This document shows positions 53,130 through 63,099 of a stretch of DNA of 64,000 nucleotides, one piece after another. Source of the DNA: Undaria pinnatifida (taxonomy: Eukaryota; Sar; Phaeophyceae; Laminariales; Alariaceae); NCBI GenBank assembly GCA_012845835.1, contig JABAKD010000024.1, positions 6,412,578-6,476,577 on the forward strand. Reading direction: 5' to 3'. Under the pieces are notes generated by a model, which was not told the DNA's origin, made no database searches, and saw only the letters and a list, made by a program, of their open reading frames with translations. How positions within the stretch are numbered: position 1 is the first letter of the stretch; each line of letters begins with the position of its first letter. Position numbers and translations under genes: made by a program.

Positions 53130-53770
53130 ATAACGTCGGTGAGGGAGAATCTTGATTGACTGCATTTTCCACAGAACCGCATGGGGCAGCCAGCCTCGAT
53201 CTGCGTCCCTACTTTTTTTCACCCTGGGCAAGGTGCTGCTCGTTGGTGCTTTGCGTGCTCGATGTTTAGTCCGGGCTCACTCTTCAGCGCACGGTATGAT
53301 TCTGTTTTGATGAGAGATTTTGTCTTGGTCAGAAACCTAAAAGCCCACCGAATGGTTGAATGCATGGAGATATTTATTCCCAAAAATATTCCAAGCAGAA
53401 TATCTAATTTCCACAACACTTCAGTGAATATTCGATTAACTCTTCGATGGGGTCAGATTCTGGATTGCTGAAAAAGTGCTAGCGCAAGTTACTCCCTATG
53501 GAACATTCGGTGTAACACTGCTGTTGTATGATAAAACAACTTTACTTTAAAGCCAGTCAGGGTTGGTTTTGATGGGTTAGAGCGATGCTTTGCCGAACGT
53601 ACAATGGTTCTCTATCTTGTCTTTTTGTGTGTTTTGTTCACATTATCTGACCTTCACAATTATCTACGTCCAGCATAACTAGCAACCGCCGTGTCGATGC
53701 TTCCTAGAGAGACTAGCTCTGCTATTAGATATTTTGCCATTTTCTTGATGAACTACCTGATTACACGCAA
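53130..53770. other. Unique sequence right of the array
   Basis: No match to the array. A 96-codon plus ORF (53181-53471) and a 66-codon minus ORF overlap each other; neither is recognised. No other feature. Confidence 0.45.
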
Positions 53771-54022
53771 GTGTTAAGATACGGCCTCGAAAGGCCTGTA
53801 GGTATCCGAATTTGAGATCGTTTGGATGGGTTTTGTATGATAAGGTTGGCGGTTTATATTCGGGGAAGTTAGGAATTAGATCGGAGGCACGCGCCTCCGA
53901 TCTCAGAAGCTATCCCGGGCTCTGGTGGAAACGAATAAAGCTACATCTCTACGAAGGAACGAAAGTGAGTACTCTCCGAGGACCTGCTCAATTGGCAGAC
54001 CTGCAGGGGACACTCTGTGTCC
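53771..54022 (-). mobile_element. LTR-like repeat, copy 1 (solo)
   Basis: About 250 bp bounded by GTTAAGATACGGCCTCG and GACACTCTGTGTCC. It carries an 11-bp perfect hairpin, AGATCGGAGGC / GCCTCCGATCT (53879-53904), and in one orientation TATA-like and in the other AATAAA-like words. It matches 56725-56990 and 58685-58955 in the opposite orientation. No internal region accompanies this copy. Read as a fossil solo LTR, with family and strand uncertain. Confidence 0.5.
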
Positions 54023-55019
54023 TCCACCTTTAATTTGACATGTGGCGTTGACGGCAGGACAGAAAAAAAAAAAACAGCCATCGTCCAGACAAGTTACAAC
54101 TCCGCCGCGAGCCCGACGGCCGCGGCCGGCTCCGTCAGCCACCCATCGCACCAAAACAGTCAGAATTTAACCTAGGTGTAGTGTAGGGGTGGAAGCACAG
54201 TGAAGGGTCGCCCAACGCACCGAAAATAATGCTTTGGGTGGGCTTCCTCTAAGCCCGTATGAGGTAAATACCACCATCCTCAGCGTGGGACGACTCGTCA
54301 ACGTCCTCCCGCAGCAAAGGTGTATGCTGGTCGATGGCCTCTGTCAACGAGCGACAAGACGACTGGGACTTGCATCTGCCCCACGTAGAATTAACACAAG
54401 GGCCTGTGATCCTGTGCCTGTTAGTCACGGCTAGTTTCAAACAACCACGACGTTGGTGACCAGTGTATGATTCCCAACAAATATTCGCATAATTTACTCA
54501 ACTTGAACGTTGACTATTATGTGTGTTGAGTGTCATCACTAACACTTTTTGAATTTGATTATTTTCGACTTGAAAACAGATACTTGGTCGAGCGGTCAGT
54601 ATGCTGTTTTGATCAATATATCTTTGACTTGAGATTAGTCAACAACCTACCAGTATGTACTGGACTACACCAATATAGTGGCCGTGACGGTCTCGAATAC
54701 GGGGCCTTTAGGCCATGAGCAAGTGATGTGAACTTTTTGAGACTTCTCCCCAGGCTTCTCGCCGAGTTCAGCGAGCACGATCGCGAGACTTCGCAGATGA
54801 CGGTACGCGCCGTGTGTAGAGCCACCGTCGCGATCGTGTGGCAGTTATTATTCTGGGACGGAAGTTATTAACCGCGGTAATACCTCTGCGCACAAAACAC
54901 GGCGGGTAATCCATTGTGCATAACAATCGATAACCGTCTGAGGGATAGCCAAAACAGGACTTAAACCGCAAAGGGCTAGAATTGACTCGTTTCACCTTTC
55001 TTTGAGTAAATGATACTCA
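54023..55019. other. Unique stretch, no gene assigned
   Basis: Contains an A-run (54062-54073) and an inverted pair CACGATCGCGA / TCGCGATCGTG (54777-54787 and 54827-54837). ORFs of 60-75 codons on both strands are not recognised. Confidence 0.45.
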
Positions 55020-55289
55020 ATGTTGTCATGCGGTATCAATTTTGAAGCAGGGGAGATGTTGTGGATTGTTCTTGGACATGATGCAGCAACGACGATGGTT
55101 GACGATAAAGGGAGTACAACAGCAGTGGATTGGACCTTTTTTGGTGGGAAATTCGTAGCGCGATATCCCGGGTTTGGCTGCATTTTCCATGGTAATGGAT
55201 TCCTCGACCGCGAACTATACCTCACTACAGTACGTTTTTGGTGTCTACATGGATGCATGCCCGACGAGGGCGCAAATTGTATGAGTTAA
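55020..55289 (+). CDS. Unrecognised 89-aa ORF
   Basis: Reads MLWIVLGHDAATTMVDDKG then AVDWTFFGGKFVARYPGFG and CIFHGNGFLDRELYLT. The composition is natural and codons varied, unlike the neighbouring shadows. A weak donor-like GTACGT follows LYLTT at about 55229, so it may be an exon. The minus strand is also open over most of it. No homologue in the window and no family recognised. Confidence 0.25.
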   Translation: MLSCGINFEAGEMLWIVLGHDAATTMVDDKGSTTAVDWTFFGGKFVARYPGFGCIFHGNGFLDRELYLTTVRFWCLHGCMPDEGANCMS

Positions 55290-55419
55290 ATCACTTGGCC
55301 TTCGATAGGGAACCTCCGCCACCTCCCTATCCGCACAACTAGAAAGCCCACTAGGCTCCGAGGATATAAAAACAAAAGGACATGGTTGATTTGCGATCGG
55401 TTCACGAACTTTTTGAAAT

Positions 55420-55690
55420 AAATGAAAAATACGCTTCATTCAGCTGTGAGATCGACCAAAACAAAACTTGGTCAAAACTCAGCTTTGCGGGCTGCACGTG
55501 ATACTTCCATCGCGAGTGTTACGGGGTGTGTATACCCTTGTCAAGGTTAGAGGTAGGTGGCACGCCTGCTCATGCCAGGGTCAACAGGACCAACACATTC
55601 AGCTTTGTTCTGCACGGAAACTGTATATCCCGCATTGACGGGGACGAAACCAGACATATATGGAATTCAGTATATGCATACAACAAATAG
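55420..55690 (+). mobile_element. Diverged remnant of the G-rich element family outside the array
   Basis: Follows the left end of the family in order: CATTCAGCTGTGAGATCGA, GTCAAAACTCAGCTTTGCGG, TCCATCGCGAGTGTTACGGG, AGGGTCAACAGGACC and CTGCACGGAAACTGTATATC (a variant of the GTGCGYGGAAACTATA motif). The long G tracts are absent, so this is an older, truncated copy and shows that the family is not confined to the array. Confidence 0.7.
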
Positions 55691-56460
55691 TTGTGATAGT
55701 GTGAGATACCTTTTGGAGTGGGCTACTTGGGTCTACCGGGTCTTGTACGCAAGTTCCTGTATATTTATGTGGCAGGCCAGCAGAGGTCCAGCTCAGGCCT
55801 GATGCTCGGGTTGTTAGTGCTGCGGTGGACGTCGATCGCTACTGCTCCGAAGTGATCTCTCTTCTGCTCTTGATATAATGCAAAAGCGCACTCACACACC
55901 TGTATTGATCGAATGAGGACCGACGAGTGAGAACTGGTGTTCTGCATCAGGCGCCGGGCGGTGCACACTTGACCCTAAGGCTCTTCGAACGCCCATCTCA
56001 CACACCACAAGGGATTACACAAACTAAAGCTTGGATCCAACACGCCAGACCCTTGCACTCCCTACAGATGGAAGCTCATGCGCTAAAACATAATGATCAA
56101 AGGTGCGCGTTGCCGTGTCGTAGATTGCTTCCAGACAGCCACCATATATATTTCTGGGTAGAGCACCCGCAGGCCACAAACTAGCTCACATGTAAAAAGG
56201 TGTTGAGAAGGGCGGAATCTATATCGTAAGAAACACGGAACGACTTCCTCCATGATTTAAGAAAGCTGTTACGAATGTTAATCGGGACTATGTACAACAG
56301 GTAACAAATCCCCGGATGGGTCGATTCCTCCGAAGCGTCGACTTGTTAAGACGGGCATCACTAAAGACGTGAGCCGTACATGGCCATCAGGTTTCTCGGG
56401 ACACTCAGACTACCTCGTGGGGCGAGCCACTGCGTGCTTGGTATATAGAAAACTACTGAA
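55691..56460. other. Unique stretch, nothing assigned
   Basis: Short ORFs on both strands (81, 67 and 85 codons) without recognised features. No repeat or RNA gene seen. Confidence 0.45.
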
Positions 56461-58330
56461 GTGTACATATGGTCAGCCGACTCCGATCCACCAACGATCG
56501 CAGATAGGAATTGTTGGATCGCTGGATCTCGAATAGCAAGCGATCGTTAACGTAGATGGTTGGATGTTGACCGGCACCAAATGAGTCGTTGGATCTTTGG
56601 GCAATTATCAGCCGATTATCGTAGATAGATCAGGATTATTGGATTCTGATCCACCAATGATCGTAAAAAGGGACAGTTTGATCATTGAATTCTTATTGAC
56701 CAAGTGTCGCACAAAGGGGTAAGGTTATTGGTGGGGACACAGAGTGCCCCGTGCAGGTTCAGTTGAATAGGTCCTCGGAGAGTACTCACTTTCTAAGCCT
56801 TCGTTGAGACGTAGCTTTATTCCACCAGAGCCCCGGATAGCTTCTGAGATTGGACGCTCGTGCCTCCGATCTATTTCCTAACTTTCCCGAGTATAAAAAC
56901 GCCAACCTTATCATACGAAACCCATCCAAATGATATCCAATTCGGATAATTACAGGCCTTTCGAGGCCGTATCTTAACACTAGCCCATCCTGATGAGTCG
57001 CATATGCAGAAATATGGGAGATTCGTGGAAACTCCGGTTTTACGAACTAGACCATGAGTCGAAGATGCGGCTCCTCTAAACCCACCCCTACACCTCTAAC
57101 GGCCTAGCTATGGAGCCAGCAACACGCGATGGGAAGCAACCGTGGACATCGATCCGCAACCGACTGCAGAAAGGGTAACGTTAATTTCTGATCGGCCAAC
57201 GAACTTTTGAATAAATCGTTGGATCTACCTACCATTCCAATCCCCCAACGATCGCAAAAGCGGTTTCTGGAAATAGCCAACGGTAGTCCACAGGTATAGT
57301 TGGATTCCGATCGGCCAACGATCGTTAAGGAAGGGGTCGTGAAATTTGACAAACTATCGCTAAATAGTCATTGTTGGACTGTTGCGTGCAGAGATAGAAG
57401 TGCACGAATATTTTCTGGCCCCTCTCACTCGAGGAGTTATTTCCACGACGCAAGCGCTGACCGTAAGAAAAAGTAAAGTGCCACCCGACAAACATCCCCA
57501 GGGCCTAGGTATTTAATAGACGTCGATGTAACCGACAACTAACTGCTATTCCAACGGTGTTGGGTGGTTCTTCAGTTAAGGGCTCCCTTCACTCAGATAT
57601 AATATGCTCTGGACAAAAAGTGCTCTTATTAATACCGCGATACCCTTATCGTCGTAGCACGCATGTTTTGGCGAGTTCCGATCGGCCAACGACCGTACAG
57701 CAGCGATCGGTGGATCGTTGGATTCCGATCGGTCAGTCAACGATCGTTGAACACGTGGATAATTGAATTGTTGGATTTTGACCGGCCGGCCGACATATTC
57801 TGCAACGAGTGGTTATTGGAATCCGATGGGCCAACGATGTCAACACAAGGATGGTAGGATTTTGATTGGCGGACCATCTGGGCTACTTTGACGTTGGGTC
57901 GTTGGAGTCCGATCGGCCAGAGACAGCAGTAAAGAAGGCGTCGCTGGATCTGACCGGCCATCGATTGTCATGAAGGATCGTTGTATTGCTGGATTCCGAT
58001 TCGTAAACGGTGGTAAAAAGGGGTCGTTGGATGCCAAACGGTAAGCGATCGTATAACAGGATCGTCAGATCCTTCGATTCCGATCAGCCAGCGAACTTAT
58101 AAATGGGGTACTTGGATCGATGAATCCCGACCGGCCGACGATCGAAGAACCGGATAGATAAATTCCGGTCGACCAACGAGCGACACAAACATATAGTTGC
58201 GTGGTTAGGTTCCGATCTGCCTACGATCGATCGTGAAAGAAGATCGCTGGATTCTGATCGGTCGACGATCGTAAAAAGGGATCGGTGGATGAGTGGTTCC
58301 GATTGGCCAACACTCGTAAGCATGGTCGAG
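56460..58330. repeat. Degenerate CGATCG-containing minisatellite
   Basis: A loosely periodic repeat, roughly 40-55 bases, with the theme GGATTCCGATCGGCCAACGATCG, then an A/G-rich linker such as TAAAAAGGGATCGTTGGAT. Clear blocks are at 56470-56715, 57185-57350 and 57670-58325. It is interrupted at 56725-57120 by an LTR-like repeat and at about 57360-57660 by unrelated sequence. Units are too diverged for a fixed period by eye. ORFs across it are by-products. Confidence 0.75.
56725..57120 (+). mobile_element. LTR-like repeat, copy 2, with adjoining shared flank
   Basis: The LTR-like part (about 56725-56990) and an adjoining 130 bp (CCTGATGAGTCGCATATGCA onward) are shared with 58685-59090. The insertion splits the CGATCG minisatellite. 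Fossil; family uncertain. Confidence 0.5.
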
Positions 58331-58684
58331 CCTACAAAGGTGCTCTGGGGCGTTCATGCTGTGCCTGAGGTGCATGGAAGAAAAACACCTGCGGGCTTCT
58401 AGACGCTTTCCCGTGGACGATATACTCGCACGAAGAAGACGAAAACTAAACAGGTAGTTGCTGTAAACTAGTAGAGTAGTCTGTGGCTGACCACGGAGGA
58501 TGACCAGAACGGAGGTTTCACTCAAAGACTTATCATTACCGTCGCCACCACATTACGAACACTGTTGTGCTTAGGAGTCAGATTATCTCTGTATATATCA
58601 TGTCGCCCAAACGTTGCACATGCCCAGATATACATGTCCATTATAAAATTTTTCAATTTTTTCTTTCAAAGCACCTGTAAAAGT
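58330..58684. other. Unique stretch, nothing assigned
   Basis: Minus-strand ORF 58205-58525 runs partly through the minisatellite and is not credible. No feature. Confidence 0.4.
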
Positions 58685-59690
58685 ATTGGGCGGGGACACA
58701 GAGTGACCCCTGCAGTTCTGCCAATTGAGCAGGTCCTCGGAGAGTACTTACTTTCTTAGTCTTCGTAGTCGTAGCTTTATTCGATTCCACCAGAGCCCCG
58801 GATGGCTTCTGAGATCGGAGGCACGTGCCTCCGATCTATTTCCTGACTATCCCGAGTATAAAAACGCCAACCTTATCATACGAAAACCATCCAAATTATC
58901 TTAAATACGAATAGTTACAGATATTTCGAGGCCGTATCTTAACACTAGCCCACCCTGATGATCCGCATATGCAGAAATATGGGAGATTTTGGGGAAACTC
59001 CGGTTCTACGAAATATACCATGAGTCGAAGATGTGGCTCCTCAAAACCCACTTCTACACCTCTAAAGGCCTGGCTATGGAGACAGGAAAACGCACTGACG
59101 AAGATATCGAGCAGGCGAAGACCGTTGCTCGGGAGACATCTACGGTAGGGGAGAAGGCGCAACAAGCCTTCGCCCAATCAGTTGCGTCGGCTGCGGCAGG
59201 AGTTACCGCGGCCTCCTTTCCTTCGATGCGCCCGCACGGTGTCGCATCCTAACGACCACGACCCCGGGACGCCGCTTGTTTCAATGGCAGCGTCGTGTGC
59301 ATGGCGCCTGCACCAGGGGTAGAGTTGTCCCCAGCGTTGGCGACCGCGGTGGTGAAAACGGCCTCCGCCCTCCTCACGTCAGAGAGGCTGGCGTCGTGGC
59401 AAGTAGACGCCCTTTCAGTGGAAGCGGCCTGGACTCGCATGGATCGTACGCCCTATGCCGGACAGACGAGAGCCGCCCGGACCCTTGCCCTTCAATCGCG
59501 AGGGTACCACCAGGATCAGGGCCAGGTAGCCTGTCACAACGATACCACATACACGTCGGATCACCATGGTGGTATTCCGCGCCGTATCTTAACCCACTCC
59601 CTTGCCGGCGTCGGAAACAGCTCAATTTCCCACAAATGGCATTCCAGCTCGGCCCCTCCATGCTTTTAGGCCGATATTTTGGAAGGTAGG
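58685..59690 (+). mobile_element. LTR-like repeat, copy 3, with possible internal remnant
   Basis: LTR-like part about 58685-58955 with the conserved hairpin AGATCGGAGGC / GCCTCCGATCT and a TATAAAAAC word on the plus strand. The shared flank runs to about 59090. Beyond that, plus-strand coding-like stretches rich in Ala, Glu and Gln could be leftover capsid-region coding sequence of an LTR element. The copy is broken. Type (Copia or Gypsy) cannot be told from what is visible. Confidence 0.4.
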
Positions 59691-60170
59691 AGATTTTTGC
59701 CGTGGGCCCGGGGCGTTTCGCTTCTTTTTGTATATATGCCTGGGCGTTTACCCCGCCTTTGGGCGGGTTTTACATAAAGTGACTCCGTGGGGCGTTCACG
59801 ATGAAAGGGCATTAACCAGAGCTGTTACAGTATGGTACTACAGTAGTCGGCCCTCCTTCAGGGATAATAATGTGTCTGGGAGAGTTCCCTTATTATATAC
59901 CGCCGTGACTTCTTGGATTTGGCACATACATGTGGGTCATTGGGGGAACATATGACGTGTTTTCTATATATGTGCATATGTACACGAGACGCTTTTCATC
60001 AGGGAGAATACTATTCATTGGCCCAGTAGATACCTGGGGTCTCGTAATCAGTGTTGCGTCCACTTTAAAGGACCTGCTCCGTTAAAGTGGGAAAAGAAGG
60101 TGCACAGGAGCTTCAGGTTCCTTATATACCGTTTTTCTTGTTGACATATCAGTTGAAAAGGGCTACTTAG
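59690..60170. other. Non-coding stretch with hairpins
   Basis: Holds a GCCTTTGGGC-centred stem (CCCGCCTTTGGGCGGG, about 59752-59767) and a stem CCACTTTAA / TTAAAGTGG (60060-60068 and 60082-60090). No gene. Confidence 0.5.
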
Positions 60171-60171
60171 A

Positions 60172-60561
60172 ATGTACGTATCTTCTGAACCAAAACATCA
60201 ACCAACGTGGAAATTAAAACGTAGGGGAACCAAACAAAGTACGAAGCTCGAAGCTCAAGATTGGGTGAGCGGAGAAAACAAGAGCAAGACGTCCCACGTG
60301 GACACTTTCGAAAAACCCGAGCTTCTGCAACTACACCATACCATCGCCAAAGGCCCAGTGGCTCGAGACCTTCAGACGTCGCACGTCCATGCGCCTCTCG
60401 CCGAAGATCTCACTAGGGATCCTGTTCGAGGCGCAAGCATCACCTGTCGATTACCCCTCGTAGTGGCAGCCGTGACCGGTCTGCGCCGGCTTGCTTTCTC
60501 GTCTCTTAAGCGCGTCGTGATCGTCGATAACGATTCTTTTGTTATGTACGGCGCCGGCTAG
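60172..60561 (+). CDS. Unrecognised 129-aa ORF
   Basis: Begins MYVSSEPKHQPTWKLKRRGT and is Lys/Thr-rich at the N-terminus. The middle reads HHTIAKGPVARDLQTSHVHA, and the C-terminus has a hydrophobic LPLVVAAVTGLRRLAF followed by VVIVDNDSFVMYGAG. No homologue in the window and no domain recognised. Could be chance or part of the decayed element to its left. Confidence 0.25.
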   Translation: MYVSSEPKHQPTWKLKRRGTKQSTKLEAQDWVSGENKSKTSHVDTFEKPELLQLHHTIAKGPVARDLQTSHVHAPLAEDLTRDPVRGASITCRLPLVVAAVTGLRRLAFSSLKRVVIVDNDSFVMYGAG

Positions 60562-60814
60562 AGGCGTCGCAGCGCGCGACTTGATTGGATCTGTCACAGC
60601 GCTCCTTTCACGCGAGGAGGAAGAGGGTGCCGTATTCAACAAACACCTATTATATCGACCGTAGACGTAACGTTGCCTTCGATGCGACTACCTGTTTGGT
60701 TTGCGTGTGCGCAAGGAGGATATGATTTTATTCTGTGGTATTCGATCTCGGGCGCTCCGGGGATCATCTGTACCTTTTAAGGAAGACGCTCGAGTTTCTG
60801 GTCTTGGTTGACAG

Positions 60815-60907
60815 CCCCAACGATCTCCTCCGTCAAGGCGCCTCCAATTGGTATAACAGCACTGACAGAGAGGTTGCAGCCGCTGTGGCCCCGAGACGAA
60901 GGGCGAG
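60815..60907 (+). CDS. Candidate 93-nt internal exon
   Basis: Bounded by a good acceptor (TTCTGGTCTTGGTTGACAG) and a consensus donor (GAG then GTGAGTACA). In one frame it is open for 31 codons (NDLLRQGASNWYNSTDREVA, then AAVAPRRRAR); a second frame is also open. No neighbouring exon could be fixed. An opposite-strand ORF (60777-61100) covers it. Confidence 0.2.
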
Positions 60908-61129
60908 GTGAGTACATTTCGAGAGTCTGTGCTGTTCGTACTGCAATATTTTCCCTTAGTTGTTCACGCCAGGATCTGGACACCATACACAACACCAGAA
61001 TACAAGATACCAGCACACCAGCTGGTGTTGTTACTGTAGCAGTAGTGCGAATCAGAGCAGTGAGGTCCCATGTTCGTTGTCGGGAAAAAAAATCAAACAA
61101 AAATTAGCGTCGTTGTATTTACAGTAATG

Positions 61130-61800
61130 CTCGTGACATATTATTTCGTTCTTGATGTCCTGACCTCCTTGTTACTTTTTCTGTTTTTCGTTGCTTGTTG
61201 CTTGTGTTGCATTGTTCGTAACCATCTCGCTTGGCGATGCACATTCAAGCGTTGCAAGCGTTGTTGCTGTGCTTGCGATGTGCAATCCTACCTTGTCGGT
61301 TGTGACCACACAGCTTTTGTTCTATACAGTCTAGGATGAAAAATCATCGCGGAGATTTTGATTGTTGCGGACGTCGATGGTTGTTTTTTGTTTTTTTGTT
61401 TTGCTCATCCCACCTATAATCGTCGCCTTTTTCTCCCCTCTTTCTCCCTCCCTAGACATAACCGAGACACGGGGTCACTAAGCAAGCTCCTTTCCCTCCT
61501 CCCCACTACGGTACGCAGGCCTTCGTTTTTTATCGCGAAAATATTTCAGTCCTTTCTTGCCTCGTCGACTCGCATCGGATTGCGCGATGGGTAGAAAGAC
61601 CTATTAGCTGTGATCAATTCAAACATGTATTCTATACTCGTACAACACCTCATAAATTGAAATTACACTCTGAGATTCAATGGTGGAAGACAGCCCGTGC
61701 GTGTTTCCTTCACATTTATTATTATCAAACCGTTCCTTCTGCCCAACGACATCAGCACAGTGTCCGTGCTGGTTCCTCATCCTACTGTAGAGAGGTACGT
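61130..61800. mobile_element. LINE-tail-like sequence in inverted arrangement, right region
   Basis: Pyrimidine-rich sequence (61160-61240) followed by a TGTGACCACACAGC and TCTAGGATGAAAAATCA segment resembles the 3' tails at 3860-4300. At 61738-61785 the reverse complement of the tail end (GATGAGGAACCAGCACGGAC) appears, so two tails may face each other here too. The apparent membrane-spanning ORF at 61070-61339 is a by-product of T-richness. Confidence 0.4.
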
Positions 61801-62694
61801 GCGAAGAAGAAAAATCAGTAACTTAGCGCGTTGCAGTTAATGCTAAGGATCCGGCAAGAGACGCGAGAGCAGTACCACGTCAGCAGGAAGGTCACACATC
61901 AAACACATCAATAACTTAAAGACAAAGGAGCCAGTTGATGTGGGAAAGCTAAAAGGAATCCAGACTCCGTATTTTGGGTAAGAAAAAATAACCCAACATA
62001 ACCTAATTGCCGATAGGAGATAAGATCATAGGTGTGCGGTCCAGTGTCAGGCAGTGAAGGCCAGGGGATGTAGTTGGACTTTTTTTTTTTTTTATCCTCC
62101 GGCGGATGGGGAAAAATAAAGCTTTAGCTCACCACACTTCCACGTATTTTCATACGCGTCGTGTGTCGATTTAGCTCAGTTGCTTTCGCAGCCCAACGCA
62201 ACTGGCGCACCCTTCGGGTCCCATTAGTAGTTGGACTATTACACGTGGCAGCGGATGTGACCGACAGGGATTTGAGCAACGGCGGGGTCTTTCAACACGC
62301 TTCCCTTCCCTCCTTGTGATCTTCAATGGCCCATATACTTCGGCAGGGGTGCACCTACGTTTTCCGAGGGGCCTCATGTGGTCGTTGGAGGATATCGCGT
62401 TACCTCACCACACTACACTTTGAGAAATAACTAATGCACACCGAGACGAGCAGACCGATCTGTCCTAGATATACGGAGTATATCCATGAACGCGCGCAGA
62501 CGACATTTTAACGATGCGCTTGTAGCACGGTTGAGCCACACGATGTTTCCCGCTGAAGGACTCCTCAACTCAGGAGCTATTAATACCCAATATTTCACTA
62601 AGCTATATATGTGGAACATGAGCTGTGCTAAAACACCATTATATTTTGTTTAGAGCATTCCTAGAAAGTGGGAATATTTGTCGAGATATAATAT
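61800..62694. other. Stretch with no gene assigned
   Basis: Includes a T-run at about 62079-62093. Near 62168 GATTTAGCTCAGTTG resembles a tRNA D arm, but no matching T arm or acceptor stem follows. Confidence 0.45.
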
Positions 62695-63099
62695 ATGCAA
62701 CTTCCAAGGCAGCCTCAACAGCAAATGGTCGACACCAGGCAATGGCTGTCAAGTGATACGTACGGTGTTCGAATCCGGAGAACACTCGTTGAGTTAAGTA
62801 ACATCGAGGGGCGCTCGATCCTCCTCCCACGCGGCCTTCGGGATGCTGGTCTGATCACCGTCGAATGCTGTATTCCCAATCGTTTACGTAATGACTTTAC
62901 AAACCGGATGTATCGAGTGCCTAATTGGATGCACTTTCTTGCCGTGCCCACATCCCGCCCGTGCGATGCCCTTGCGAGCGGTACGACATCGTTGGACTGT
63001 TCAGTATTGGAGCATAGCCCCTTTTCGCTCTCACTTCACCATCAAGCCCTCCTCGCTCACGATATGTGGTATATTTCGCTTTGTTCTGGTCTTGTTTAA
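62695..63099 (+). CDS. Unrecognised 134-aa ORF
   Basis: Begins MQLPRQPQQQMVDTRQWLSS and continues IRRTLVELSNIEGRSILLPR then GLRDAGLITVECCIPNRLRN. The C-terminal part is rich in Ser, Leu and His. The minus strand is open over 62715-62951. Protein-like in its first 80 residues but unrecognised, with no copy elsewhere in the window to test it. Confidence 0.25.
   Translation: MQLPRQPQQQMVDTRQWLSSDTYGVRIRRTLVELSNIEGRSILLPRGLRDAGLITVECCIPNRLRNDFTNRMYRVPNWMHFLAVPTSRPCDALASGTTSLDCSVLEHSPFSLSLHHQALLAHDMWYISLCSGLV

Larger units (their letters stand above)
29298..53130 (+). repeat. Unit 2 of the ~23-kb segmental tandem array
   Basis: Collinear with unit 1 from the junction to about 52400. Beyond that, 52637-53130 matches the tail of unit 0 (4556-4675) with a TRIM inserted. 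Unit 2 specific insertions are at 30784-31033, 41413-42126, 47385-49190 and 52738-53108. It lacks the 1157-bp element of unit 1 and the inverted segment in the gene near 32.9 kb. Confidence 0.9.

Noticed and set aside
1-53130. Artefactual duplication by assembly of two haplotypes
   Set aside because: Not excluded, but three units with graded divergence and a precise microhomology junction inside continuous sequence are better explained by real tandem duplication.
62160-62230. tRNA-Phe-like D-arm word GATTTAGCTCAGTTG
   Set aside because: No T arm, anticodon stem or acceptor complement follows at the right distance.
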